A DNA stretch of 64,000 bases, from assembly GCA_964059195.1 (NCBI GenBank), contig CAXKWD010000001.1, positions 214,342,484 through 214,406,483 of the forward strand, in the 5' to 3' direction. This document shows, piece by piece, positions 31,300 through 43,577 of the stretch. The DNA is from Ectobius pallidus (lineage: Eukaryota > Arthropoda > Insecta > Blattodea > Ectobiidae). The position numbers and the translations under genes were made by a program. Every line of letters begins with the position of its first letter. The first letter of the stretch is position 1. Below the pieces are notes generated by a model that ran no database searches, had not been told where the DNA came from, and saw only the letters and a list, made by a program, of their open reading frames with translations.

Positions 31300-34200
31300 A
31301 TGCTGAGACGCTCTTCTAGACTGTTGGCACAAGCATCGCTAGTCCGAAATTCCGCCAAGACGTTTTGTGCTTCACTACCTGGTGTTGTACATGATTCAGA
31401 AACTCAAATGTTCTACATCAAAATAGGAAATGGTATGAGCACAAAATAGTTCAATAAATCATGAAAAATGGAACTTGGTCTCACTTGGATTTTAGAAGGG
31501 ACAAATACCTTAGAGAATGGGAGGTACAGGGGCGACACAGCTTGGTGAGATGCATGGATTCTGGGGTTTAATATGGCATTCTGCTGGATTCCCATGCAAG
31601 ATGTTCCAAGCGGTTACGTATGGTTTGTTGGTTGGCCACCAACACACCCATTGACTGCTAATGATCTTGATTGTCATTGGTTCTTCCTGCACTGTCTTAT
31701 CCAATCCTACCAGTAGTTTTGTATGTATATGGTTAGATTTGCCCCTTACTGTTTATAATAATTACTGTATTTGGAGCTCCCGGTGAAGGGGATTCCGAGG
31801 CATAGCCTCTGGTGGGGTTTGGGGGCAAACTCCCAACTAAGTAAAACAGGGATTACAGGGTCGATACCAAATTACCATACTCAAAGCTTCTGGTGGAAGG
31901 TGGGGTTAGAGGGCAAAGACCCCAATATAGAAACACAGGAAGATTAGGGTCTAATATCTAGTTTTTTGTATCTGATAGAAACCTCGATAGCGACAGAGCC
32001 ATTGAGAAGACTGTTTTCATCATCAGGTTTCCAGAATTGAATTTTCTCCATATGACCAACATCCACTCCTGATCAGACAATAGGGCATTTAACAATCGAG
32101 CACAGATAGTGACTTAAAACAGTTCATAGTGGATTAATTTTGTGTCTGAGATTTTACTTACATTTGGAATCTTCGCACAAATAAAAGGAGCTTATTTAAA
32201 TGGAATCTGTAAAGCTAAAGAATAATATAATTAAGATCAAATTTGGCCATTTTTTATGTTTCTAAAACAAAATATCACACCCAGCAAGAGTGCAATGCTG
32301 TCCCAGAGTTCTATTCAGTCACACCAATAGTTCAATCTAGAAGGGCTTCAATTGAGGATATCTCGGATTGAAATAGTTGTAAGGCTGAGGTGTTCTCAAT
32401 GGATATAGTGCGTCTAAAGTTTGTGACATAATCACTGCAATTCACAGGAGGTGCTTAAACGTGTCCCGAATTTACCACTGTAGTCATGTGAACAGGGAAT
32501 TGCAGGGACTAGTTATCGCCACCAGCTGCCATATATTAATATTCTAAATTCTATGTGTTGTCTTGCTATTAATTTGCAACATCCTGTATAATCAGCATGA
32601 ATATCAGATTATCTGATCTGATTGCTCTGACATTAACCATCCTAAAACAGATTTAAAAGCTTTGCTATTTTTATTACTGTTTTTCAGAGGTGGCTTTCAT
32701 TCAGTATGACAGACTGAACAGTGTGTTAGAGCTGTCCGAGACCGAAGTACCCCCAGAGTTTCGAAACAAAGGTGTTGCTGCAATATTAGCAAAGGTATTT
32801 CCTCTCTTTTACTTTAAGTAAGCATTTCCTGCAGGGGTAAATTCATGAACAAGAAATTATATATTTACTATGGTAATAGTAAAGTACAGTGTTTTGCAGA
32901 TGACAAACAGTTTGTCTTTCTCCTGCTTAGATACGCGGTCCAATCAGAGGCGGCGAGATGGAAGGAAGACTTATACTGCTAGTGACACTTCGTTAGCTCA
33001 TACATGTGATTGGCGATGAAGGAAAACGCTTCTCATTTGAAAAATACTGTAGTTTAGAAGTCCAGCCACTTTATCTTGAGCTCTAATAATTAAGGAATCG
33101 TGCACAATGTGCATTATCTTAACCTAAGACTTAACCTACTGACTAACACCCAGTCCTGAACCCGGGAAAGGGATTTTTCACTATTGAAAAATCCCCGGCC
33201 GGGAATTGAAACCAGGCCGCCGGAGTGGAAGGCAGGCGCGCTACCGACTCACCCACAGCGAAGCTCTAAAACATTGCTGAAGTGATGGAGCTTATTGCAT
33301 GCAGTATAAGAGATTGGCTATCATTGTACTGAAATTGTCATTTCTGAACGGGTGCCAGCTGCTGGAGAATGGAGGTTGTGTCTGATTACAGTCTATTGCT
33401 TTTCCACCTGTCACATAACTGGTGCTGGTGCTGGTACTGGTACTGGTACTGGTACTGGTCCCAAACTTATCATGGTTATACTTGTTAGTCTATACTTGGA
33501 GTTTTCATTAAGAATAATGTATACACAAAGAAGTCTGGGGGATGCTCCTGTATCAACTTATGCAAAGGCCTACATTGCCAAACATCTCTTTTAAGTCATG
33601 GTGACATGTCGAGCTTTAGCAGCCGGCTCATGTTAACGATGATGTCTCTTTAGCGGTAATGAAGACGTGCATGCCAACATCTGCCAGAACTCTTCCCCTC
33701 ATTGGCAAGGCACATGTTACTGATTAAGTCTTCCTAGCGATAACTATGACCGGTGCACTAACAACTACCAGACACTCTTCCCCTTATCTAGCAAAATTCG
33801 GTCACTGTACTATAATTCATTCTAGTTTTAAAATGGTAAAACCTAGCACGGTTAATTTGAAAATCAGATAATCCAGCCACAGAAAACTGGGAATTTGCTT
33901 TAATTGAGTAATTAGTGTTTCATAAATTCAATAAAACATCCCTATCGGTCCTGAATTCCACCTTTTCACATACAATCAAAATATGTTTTTAAAATTATTT
34001 TAAGCAGTGGATAAAAGTTAAAAGATAAAAAACACAACGTAACTCTACCCTTGAATCTTCCTCAGGTGACAACTGCAGTATAGAATGAGTTGTCACCTGA
34101 GGAAGACTCAAGGGTAGAGTTGAAATGTTGTGTTTTTTTAAGTGAAACTTCTTTAGCCGCGGTAGGAGTAAATCGAGAGCTTGTGTAACGCTCAAAATTG

Positions 34201-35076
34201 TTACGAAATTAGTGAGGTGTGACGGAACGGACTGCACAGAAAACAATCAATTCAATGATTAGGTTTATCCAATATTTAAAAAATAAAAAAATTGAAAATT
34301 GAAAAATTGAAAATCCAAAATTTAAAACATTGAAAATCCAAAACTAAAAAATTCAAAGATCCAAAATTTAAAAAAAATCCAAAACTAAAAAATCCAAAAT
34401 TCCAAAATTAAAAAATTCAAAGTTTCAAAATTAATAAGTCCAAAAATCCAAAATTTAAAAAATAAAAAATCCAAAATTAAAAATTCAAATATCCAAAATT
34501 TAAAAATAAAAAATCGAAAATTAAAAAATAAGAAAATAAAGAATTCAAAAGATCTAAAATTTAAAAAAATCAAAGATAAAAAATTCAAAATTCCAAAATT
34601 AAAAAATTAAAAGATCAAAATTTAAAAATAAAAAATTTAAAAAGTCCAAAAACCCAATATTGAAAAGTCCAACAATCCAAAATTTAAAAAATCAAAAAAT
34701 TAAAACAAGTTTCACTTCTGTCGCATGGCGTTCCATGCACTCTTTTTTTTTTTTTGTTTATCTTTTAACTTTTATCCACTAGTTAAAAATAATTTTAAAA
34801 ACATCTTTTAATTGTTCGTAGATTCCAGAATCTAGAAAGTTTGCTTAAAATCTGTAGAGTTATGCATGTAGGCCTACTTTAATTTACACATTTCATCAGC
34901 CTGTATTTTCTTGTAAACAAGAAAAACATTAACTCACTGAGACATGTGTTACATTCCAGGCTGCGTTTGACCATGTTGTGAAGAACGATCTGAAAATGAA
35001 AGTGACCTGCACTTATCTGCAAGACTACCTCGCCAAGAACCCGGTGCCTGAATATTTGAGCCGAGTTGTTGAGTAA
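31300..35076 (+). CDS. Natd1: NATD1-type N-acetyltransferase, predicted mitochondrial (three exons)
   Basis: Exons are 31300-31432, 32688-32794 and 34960-35076. Donors are GTATGA and GTATTT, acceptors TTTTTCAG and ACATTCCAG, with phases 1 and 0, giving 118 residues; human NATD1 has 113. The GNAT-like core includes FIQYDRLNSVLELSETEVPP, the acetyl-CoA loop FRNKGVAAILAK (R-x-x-G-x-A) and the ending KVTCTYLQDYLAKNPVPEYL, which fits the small NATD1/C17orf103 family. The N-terminus (MLRRSSRLLAQASLVRN) has Arg/Lys at 3, 4, 7, 16 and 20 and no acidic residue before position 32, so a mitochondrial presequence is predicted. The acetyl acceptor in this family is not known to me. Intron 1 is 1255 bp; intron 2 (2165 bp) holds a foldback nest. 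An AATAAA lies at 35201-35206. Confidence 0.93.
31770..31960. repeat. imperfect internal duplication in NATD1 intron 1
   Basis: Two diverged units of about 90 bp, each with a TCTGGTGG...GGGGTT...GGGCAAA core and an AAACACAGG/AAAACAGGG segment, lie side by side at about 31775-31865 and 31875-31960. Origin unknown. Confidence 0.5.
33147..33263 (-). repeat. SINE family S3, head portion, in NATD1 intron 2
   Basis: It matches the tRNA-like head and first part of the S3 copy at 17725-17984 (ACACCCAGTCCTGAACCC, AAAAATCCCCGGCC, CGACTCACCCACAGC). It is truncated, with no clear duplication. Confidence 0.8.
33418..33460. repeat. GGTACT/GGTGCT hexanucleotide microsatellite
   Basis: About seven tandem GGTACT or GGTGCT units within NATD1 intron 2. 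Confidence 0.9.
33981..34809. mobile_element. nested foldback: outer inverted repeats, hairpin and minisatellite MITE
   Basis: The outer arms are about 45 bp: ATGTTTTTAAAATTATTTTA...GTGGATAAAAGTTAAAAG at 33981-34028, and its complement at about 34757-34806. Inside the left arm is a hairpin with 34-bp stems (34041-34074 and 34088-34121; two mismatches) and a 13-nt loop. Next comes a second copy of the minisatellite MITE (34140-34737), here as AAAATTCCAAAATTAAAAAATCC-like units in the strand complementary to the copy at 4350-4867. All of it lies in NATD1 intron 2, about 150 bp before exon 3. Confidence 0.8.
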
Positions 35077-35200
35077 CTGCTGCAAGAAAAGCTCATCAAA
35101 CACTTGGTGCTCCTAGTCGTCCAGTAGTCATCATACCCAAGGTTCATGTCTTAGTTCTGTTTTAGCATGTGGCATGCTGTTTGTAGTCATGTTGTTATGA

Positions 35201-35206
35201 AATAAA
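35201..35206 (+). promoter_or_regulatory. NATD1 polyadenylation signal AATAAA
   Basis: The hexamer lies 125 bp downstream of the NATD1 stop codon, a usual distance for a short 3' untranslated region. Confidence 0.75.
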
Positions 35207-35209
35207 CCG

Positions 35210-37004
35210 ACACTGTTTGAATCATGGCTTCTTGCTTCTGCACCCTCTAAGGCCTACTCCACATCCAGACAACTATTCCACTAATAATTACAGTACGAAT
35301 TAAAATAATGCAGTTTGACAGATCGTGACAAGTGATAGTAATCACATTAGGTGGCCAAATGGCTATAGTTTGGTGAATAAAAAAAGAACATGAACTGAGA
35401 AAGATTCTCCTTAAAATTAGTCGTCTAATTAAATGAATAGACACAATTGTACTTATGGCTGATGTAATACGTATTTATATGAATCCTTTTTCATAAGATA
35501 AAATATCTTATACAGCGGACTGCTTACAATATCTAGAGTCTAAACCATGCTCAAACCTATGAGTGGTTGAAGCAGTTTGAAAATGACTGAATATCAATTG
35601 ATGAAGATGATCATTACACTCGAAAATGTCACTGCTGTTCAAGCTATATTCTTAGAAGATAGCAGACAGACCATTGTTAAACTATTGTATGGCACATACC
35701 AGAGGATTTTGTCTCATTAAGTCAACGCTAGAAGAACTGTGGCAAAGCTCGTTCTGCGACTATTAAATGCTAGCAGAAGCAGCCTCATCGCCTGCATCTT
35801 CAAGAACCAGACTCCTTCCCAAAATTGTCACAGCTTTTCCCAAGTTTGAAATAAAACTTTGTGTTTCATATGTCATTGTGAAATCTCAATGTAAGCAAAA
35901 CACAATAAAGGAAAAAAGCTCACAAATACTAAATGTGTGAACTCAGAATGATGCCGTTTGGCACAATGACTCACACAATATGTGTGATAATAGCATAATT
36001 TTCTAGTACTACCACTGGGTTATGAATTTTGGGTTATTTCTTTGGGTAGCACCTCATAGTTTTAACTCCAATGGGAAATAGAAGAAATTCAAATAATCTG
36101 AAATTCAGATTAACCGTAGAGTACCTACACTCCACTGCATAGGATTTTACTGCAATAGCTACTATGCTTTGCCTGTATTTTGATGCTAGACAAAATCAAT
36201 TTCTCACACTTAAAATTAGAACACTAGGGGCCTGTACTACCCCTTCCAAATAAATCCCTGGTTAACATGTTTGCACATTTATTCAGAAATTAATTTTGAA
36301 ACATGTACTAAAACCTCTCTAGAAATCTATCTGGAAGAACATATTCCAGTTTGGCTAGCTGGAGGGTGGAGTAGCCGATAAACCACCATCTGCCAAGTAG
36401 GCTGACCTAACGTAAACAAAATGGCAGCCCACTGGAGCTGCATAGCCACCTGAATTTGAGAGTTGATGTTGGAAGGAATACAATAATTCCATTTTAGATT
36501 AATATTTTAATGATGTAAAATTGCACAGATTGATTAATCGTTTCACTGCTATTGACGTACACGTGTGTTGCTGAAAAAATTGCATAAAGGCTGATACATA
36601 AGCTTAATAGAGTAATTCTTTATCTTATAATAAGATATTTATCCACATATTAAAATGTTCGTTTATTGAAACCAGGCATTCCACTAAAATTGATCTAGTT
36701 TATATCAAACTTATAACCCACCAGTGACAATTGGGGAAAAAGAAGAAAGAAAGAAAGGGGGAAAAAAAAAAAAACTTTAAAGAAGTTGTCACAACTGCTT
36801 AAACTACAACACTCAGGTGCTAAAAATTTTACTGCAATCTTCCCGATTTCGGCAGTGGCAGTACAAGACATCTTCCAGTTAAGCTATCTGGAAGGTAAGT
36901 ATTGGGAAGTTTGTCGAGATGTGTTAGTACAGGCCCTAGATCTAGCAAAGAAAACACTATTTCCTGTTTTGTACTCCTTTTACAGATACTGCAGCATTTT
37001 TATA
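35210..37004. other. intergenic, no gene recognised
   Basis: AT-rich sequence between NATD1 and the next element. A purine-rich microsatellite lies at about 36735-36775. No supported exon. Confidence 0.45.
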
Positions 37005-37005
37005 T

Positions 37006-38393
37006 TTATTAAGTGCCAGTATGGTACTTTATGAGATTGTGTGGGGGACGAAAAATGTCTGTCCGTCTGTCTGTCTGTCTGTCTGTCCGTCCGTCCGTGT
37101 GTCTGTACGCGCTCTAACTCAAATATGCTTTTTCGGATTTTCATGAAACTTGGAAAACACATTTATAATGTCAATGGGAAGAACCCTATTGATATTGAAC
37201 CAAATCGGTTCACCGGTACCGGAGTAATGCCCAATTTAGTGCCTATTTTAATAGATTATGGCGCCTTTCTAATAGAAAGGCGCCATAATTCAAATACGCT
37301 GTATCGGACTTCCATTTAACTTGGTATACGCATTTATGACATCCATGAAAAGTACTCTGTTAAATTTGAACCTAATCTGTTGACCGGTACCGGAGTAAAA
37401 CCCAATTTAGTGCATATTTTAAAGGCGCAATAGCTCAAATACGCCTTATCGGATATTTATGAAACTTCGTATACGCATTTATACAATCCATGGAAAGACG
37501 TCTGTTGATGTTCAACCAAATCGGTTGGCCAGTACCGGAATAGTGCCCAATTTATTGCCTTTTATGTTAATATATGAGAAGTCGCGATAACTCAAATATG
37601 CTTTATTGGATTTTCCTGAAACTTTGTATACCCATTTATAATGTGCATGGGAAGACGACTACCGATATTGGACCAAATCGGTTTTCCGGTACCGGAGTAA
37701 AACCCAATTTAGTGTCTATTTTAAAAACGCGGTAACTCAAATACGCTTTACCGGATTTTTATGGAATTTGGTATACACATTTATAGTGTTCATGGGAAGA
37801 GGTCTACTGATACTGGATGAAATCGGTTCACCTGTTTCGGAGTAATGCTCAATTTGGTGCCTATTTTATGATAATATACGTATTCGAAAGAATTTATATA
37901 AAAAAAAAAGCAATCATTTATCATGACAACATAGTCAATTGTTTTACTGTGATATTTTACGGCTTTGGAAATTAAAATAGAGATAGCTATGACCAAAAAC
38001 ACTATTGTTTTACATGCGCTTATAACTTACAACTAGACCGTTAAACTGACCCAGGTGACCGAGATGGTAACGTTTTGGCCTCACGTTATGGAGTTCCATG
38101 GTTCAAATCCCGAAACCAGCCAATTTCACTTTCTTTTTCGTATTTTTATGTGAGTGTGCGATTGTCAAGATATCAAAAATCTGTACAGTTCAGCTGATGC
38201 TGGAAGATTTTAATCTGATTAAAAAGAAAACTAGACCTTTGTTCTTCCCTAAGCCCTGCTTAATGAATAAATCTGGAGCTTAACTTGTAAATCAATTAAA
38301 AAAACATATTCTGCATATCATAATTGCAGTCATAACTGATTAAAAAAAACATACTGGCACTTTTTTACATCAGTTTACCTGATTTTATTTTTA
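37006..38393 (+). mobile_element. composite element, family B, copy with five tandem units
   Basis: The left end is TTATTAAGTGCCAGTATGG (37006); a GTCTGTCTGTC/GTCCGTCC microsatellite follows at 37053-37100. Five units of about 150 bp come next, marked by CCCAATTTAGTG or a close variant at about 37228, 37399, 37546, 37700 and 37850. Then follow a tRNA-like segment at 38046-38125 (GACCGAGATGGTAACG and box B GGTTCAAATCCC) and the right end ACATCAGTTTACCTGATTTTATTTTT. It is the longest of the four copies and is oriented opposite to those at 9602 and 22905. Confidence 0.85.
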
Positions 38394-38888
38394 ATGGAAG
38401 TTGATAATATATTCAGCAAGATTCCATATTCTTTGACAATGTGACTTATTTCCTCTTCTCTTAACACTTCAACATTTTTATCTTTTTGTTGCAAATATGA
38501 AATTAGTGTAAATATTGCGCTTCGTCATCCTGAGAGTCAAATGATTATTAAACTATGTTTTTACAAAAGTAGTGACTCACCAAGGTTGTTGGTTCATAGG
38601 GTGAAGGTTGCATACCACTACATTTCTGGTCCCGGGTCTAAAGCACTCATTCACTGAGATAAGGGATGTGTTCATTACAGCATAGCTACCAGTAAGCTGC
38701 AACAAAAATAGAGCATTCTTGGAAATTCGTTGATATCGTAAATTCTTGAAATCCTGAGAAAGGTATTTTAAAATTCTAGCTTTGAATTAAAGTAATTAGA
38801 GCTTTGAAAATTCAAATTCATGATGGCTTTTAACAATTATTTCAAGGATATGAACTTTTGTTCGAATTATCCAACATTTAACGAAATA
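38394..38888. other. intergenic, nothing recognised
   Basis: No supported feature. Confidence 0.4.
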
Positions 38889-39275
38889 TACAGTGAGTCC
38901 CACGCAGGAGTTGGCCAATGACGTGGGTTTCTACATCGTGGCGGGCACAGGTCCAACACCCGAGCGATCGGGTGAAATATCTATGCAAATAAAGCCGCGA
39001 TCGGTGTAATGATTCAGGTTCTCACATTTACAATTAAAATTACAATGAAAATAACCATGTACCTCATCATAAGAGATGTTGGAAATGTTCTCCTCTTGCA
39101 TCCACACAATACCGACGCCTTTTTAGGAAATTTTCTTTCATGCGCGTAAGTTCAGCTTCCGAGACAGAGTTGATTTCTCTTGTGATATTGCCTTTAAGTT
39201 CTTCTAACAGTATGTGAATATTATTTATGGGGAAACTTGAAAAATAAAGTGTATAGGTCAATTTACCATACATTA
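38889..39275 (-). mobile_element. single-arm copy of the long-arm foldback MITE
   Basis: It begins TACAGTGAGTCCCAC and matches one arm plus the loop of 25609-26305; the second arm is absent. On the minus strand it reads LEELKGNITREINSVSEAEL followed by a stretch ending GEHFQHLL, the C-terminal end of a Tc1/mariner-like transposase. Confidence 0.8.
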
Positions 39276-39576
39276 GAAGTCACAAGTCTCTAGCCATAGG
39301 CATTCATATTATCACAACTTTGTTATTTTCTTCTACTCACAGTAAATAGAACTCGCTCCAGCATCTGCTTTGTTCTTATTTTATTAAATTTTATCTTCCT
39401 GCAGATCATTTGAAGCTTCTAGATACTTAAAATGGTCACTTGCATTTCTTGCTATTAGAGCACCTATCCCTTAGTTTGAAAACGTTAATAATTAATTGTT
39501 TTCGTTGCTTACAAGAAAGGTAATACAGTATACTGTTGTTATTCATAGACACTGATCTTTGATTCACTCTTTGCAG

Positions 39577-42500
39577 GATAAGAAGATATAACCATGGAAG
39601 ACAGAGATTTGAAGGCAAAGGTTCACTATTATTGCAGAGAAAAAATGTACCATGCCATGCAGAGCAATGCTCTTGATGGCCTTAGAAAGTATCCTGGTGA
39701 TCCAACCTTTAAACTATACAATGGCCTTTCCCTGGCTCTTGGCCGCCGAATCCAAGAAGGAATCCGTGAGCTCGAGCCATTACAAAGTGATCGAGATGTC
39801 ATGCTTGGAGCCATTCTGGCGCTCATGTATGCTCATCGACGCTGTGCTACTGTTGATCGAGAAGCTCTTTCACAACTTGACTCCAGGTTAAAAGAAGAGC
39901 GTAAGCAAGCAGGTGAAGCAGGATTTTACCATGCAGCAGTGGTGCTATACCATACAGGCAAGCCAGAGAAAGCTCGTGAATATGCAGACAAGTTACTTAA
40001 AAACAGCCCCAATTCATTTGACGGTCTCACAATTAAAGGGTGGATTGAAATGAATGCAGGTAAGGAGAGTAAAGTAAAGAATGTTCTCCAGTACTTTGAA
40101 CAGGCAGTGGAGAACAGCCCTAGTAAGAAAAACATTGATGCCTTGTTTGGGAAAGTTCGGTATCAGGAACTTCAGAAAGATTATGAAGGAGCAATTGGAC
40201 TCCTCAACCAGTTGGTCGTGAGGTTTCCTTCTTTCACCCCACCACTTGTGGAGAAGATGAAGAATCAGTTGGCGCTATTAGACTGGGAGCAGGCGTTAGA
40301 AACTGCAAGCAGGATTCTTTCGTCCGATTCTCGCTGTCTGGAGGCTCTCAAAGTTAAAGTTCTTACAGTTATTTGTCGTGAGGGCAATTACGATGAAGGC
40401 AGCCTCAGTCTGAGGAGATTTTACACTGAGATGGAGAAGTCAGAGCCTAAGAATGCAGAGTTGTTTCTCGATAGTGCACAACTCTTCTCCAGAATCTGTG
40501 GCCGCCATGCTGGAATCTTGGCAGAGACGTATCGTTTTGCTGAAAAGGCAGCTCAGTTAGACCCAACAAGTGCAGAATTCATGACTGAGCTTGGGTATCA
40601 GTGTCTCCTACAGGGAAAAATCAAGGAAGCTTCCCGTCTTTATCGCAGTGCCACTAAAATAGATGACTCTTCAATTGCTGCTCTGGCTGGCCTAACTCTT
40701 TGTCAGCTTAGCGAGAATGGAAGTAATGACCAAGCTCGCCAACAAGTGGAATTCTTGCGTGAAGTTGAAGGTTCCCAACCAACACCTGATCTGCTGCTTA
40801 TGTCAGCAAAGCTTGCATCAGGCGATTCTGATAAAGCTGTTGGTTACCTAAATGATGCAGTTGAAGTGCACTTCAGAGCACTTAGACTCCTACCATATGG
40901 ACCAAAGTACCTCAAAGTGCTAGATCCTGATTTCTTACTCCAGGTTGTTAAAGAGTACCTCATTTATGCTCCAGTGGCCCCCTCGACAACTGGAAGTTCT
41001 GCTACTTTGCAACAAGGGCAGACGTTGCCTGCACCGCTCAAACAAAGCTTGACAGTATTGGAGGCAGTAAGCAAGGCTTGTCCAGGATTGCTGGAGGCAT
41101 TGTATCAGTTGGCACGGGTTCAGTTCTTGTGTGGTGACGGCAAGGCAGCATCTACTACTTTGCAACACATCCTTGATGACGTGGATGCCACTTTTGCTGA
41201 TGCTCACCTCCTCATGGCTCAGATCCAGGTTCAACAGGGGAATTACCAGCGAGCTGCACAGAATCTAGAGGTTGGGCTGAGCTATAACTTCAAAGTGCGT
41301 GAGCATCCTCTCTACCATTTGATTACAGCATTGGTCCAGAAGCAACAAGGCAACATCAAGGAAGCAATACAGACTCTGCAAACAGCCATGAGTCTAGGAG
41401 GTTTGAAGCCAGGTAGTGGAGGGAGAACTCGCACTCAAGCCAATACAATGGAACTCTCTCTTCCAGACAAAGCAACACTGTACCTGGAGCTGGTGGAAGC
41501 ACATCGCATGGCAGAACAGGTGCATGAAGCCACTAAAGTGATGCAAGATGCCATCGAGGAGTTCCAAGGTACCACAGAAGAAGGGCGAGTCACTGTAGCT
41601 AATGCTGACCTTGCTCTGCAAAAAGGAGACATAAAACTAGCCCTTGAGTTTCTGCAAGCCATCTCTCCAGGGCAGCTTTACTACCAACAGGCTCGATGTA
41701 AGATGGCTGACATTCATCTGCATCACCGCAAGGATCGCCGAGCATTTGCTGAATGTTTTCGAGAGCTTGTAGACAGTTCTCCTGGTCCACAGAGCTTTGT
41801 AATGCTTGGGGATGCTTATATGTCCATTCAAGAGCCTGATCGTGCTATTGAGGCTTATGAACAGGCTCTGAAGAGAAACCCTCGAGATGCTGCCCTTGCC
41901 TGTAAAATGGGGCGAGCACTTGTGAAGACTCACCAGTATGGGAAAGCTATCAATTACTATAAAGAAGCAGTCAAGGGAGAGGATGCAGGGCAACTCAAAC
42001 TTGACATGGCAGAACTATACATGAAGTTGGGACAGCATGATAAGGCTGAGAAAACTCTTACACAGGAACTTGAAGGCAAAGTAGATGGTACTGATCTATC
42101 GGCTTTGATAGCACGCACCAAACTTCTGCTTTTACTTGCTAAGGTACGTGAGAAGGCTGGAAATGTACAGGCATCTCTTTCAACTTTAAAAGATGCGTAT
42201 GAAAATCAAAATAGAGTTTTGAAAAGAACCAATGTGGAGCAAGCAGGTGGTAATGCAGAGGAGCGCAAAGTTGCTGCTGACATCTGCCGACAGATGGCAG
42301 AGTATGCAAACATGTTGCGTGACCATGACATGGCCATTAGGCATTACAAGGAGGCACTCAAGTTCTCTCCAGATGACACCAGCGTGCTGGTTGATTTGGC
42401 GAGGTTGTACATGCAGGTCAATGACTTGGAGCAGTGCCAGATGAGCTGTGTGACTCTACTGAAAGCAGATGCCAATAACGAGGCAGCAACTGTGATGATG

Positions 42501-43577
42501 GCAGATCTAGCATTCAGGAAAGTTGATTTCGAAACAGCTGCTTTCCATTTCCAGCAGTTGTTGCAGAAGCGACCAGATTACTGGACTGCTCTGGCAAGAC
42601 TTGTAGAAGTCATGAGGAGAACTGGTAACCTGGAAGATGTGCCGTTTTACCTGGATAAAGCTGAAGCAGCATGTCAGAGAGCCAGTCAGGAAGCAGGGCT
42701 CGCATACTGCAAAGGCTTATATGAATGGTACTCAGGAAATGCAAACACTGCTTTGCGACAGTTCAATGGAGCGAGACGAGATCCCGAATGGGGACAACAG
42801 GCAATCTATAACATGATAGAGATATGCCTCAACCCGGATGATGAGAACTTAGCAAGTGATACCATGGATGCAGATGATGAAGAGTTTCGAGGATCTCGAG
42901 AAATGGCCCTGAGGATGGCAGAAAGGCTACTAAAGGAGCTACAGCCTCGTCCGGGTGGGGTGGGTGGTGATGAAGTCTTAAACCATCGCTTGCTGAGTGA
43001 TTTCCTATTGCTTGCAACTCGACAGAAACAAAGTGTTGAGCAGGCATTGCAAGATCTTACAAATCTTGCAAGTCATGAAGCTTACAGAGATCATGTTGGA
43101 ATAGCGCTTGGTCTGGCAACTGCATACGTTCTGCTCAAACAAGTGCCTCGAGCTCGCAACCAGCTTAAGCGAGTTGCCAAGAACGTGTGGAACTTTGAGG
43201 ATGCAGAATACTTGGAGCGGTGCTGGCTTCTGCTTGCTGATATCTACATTCAGAATAACAAGTATGACATGTCGAGCGAGCTGATAAGGAGAGTTCTACA
43301 ACACAACAAAGCTTGTACCAAGGCTTACGAATACGCTGGTTACATTGCAGAGAAAGAGCAATCTTATAGAGAGGCTGCTACACAGTATGAGCAAGCCTGG
43401 AAGTTTGGTAGTCGTGCCAACCCTGCTATTGGCTACAAACTGGCTTTCAATTACATGAAGGGTAAACGCTATGCCGATGCTATCGATGTTTGTCAGCAGG
43501 TGCTCAAAGTCCAGCCTGACTACCCTCGCATTCGCAAAGATATTCTAGAGAAATCAAGAAATAACTTGAGAACATAG
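39577..43577 (+). CDS. Ttc21b: TTC21B / IFT139, tetratricopeptide protein of IFT-A, single coding exon
   Basis: The coding frame is 39594-43577, 1327 residues without interruption; human TTC21B has 1316. ATG at 39594 has a strong context (ATAACCATGG). The protein starts MEDRDLKAKVHYYCREKM, consists almost wholly of TPR-type helical pairs (for example EPDRAIEAYEQALKRNPRDA near residue 745), and ends YPRIRKDILEKSRNNLRT, the conserved family terminus. IFT139 is a subunit of the IFT-A complex, needed for retrograde transport in cilia. Directly upstream, CTCTTTGCAG (to 39576) is a good 3' splice site, so a non-coding 5' exon probably exists. The absence of coding introns contrasts with the neighbouring genes and with the many-exon vertebrate gene, and suggests retroposition or complete intron loss. 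Codon use looks normal and no stop or frameshift is present, so I take it as functional. Confidence 0.97.

Noticed and set aside
37053..37100. GTCTGTC microsatellite, considered as an independent locus
   Set aside because: It is part of the family-B element; related GTCTGTC or GACAGACGG sequence is in the other copies.
41394..41993. Several minus-strand frames within TTC21B
   Set aside because: They are shadows of the 1327-codon gene, whose TPR translation is unambiguous.
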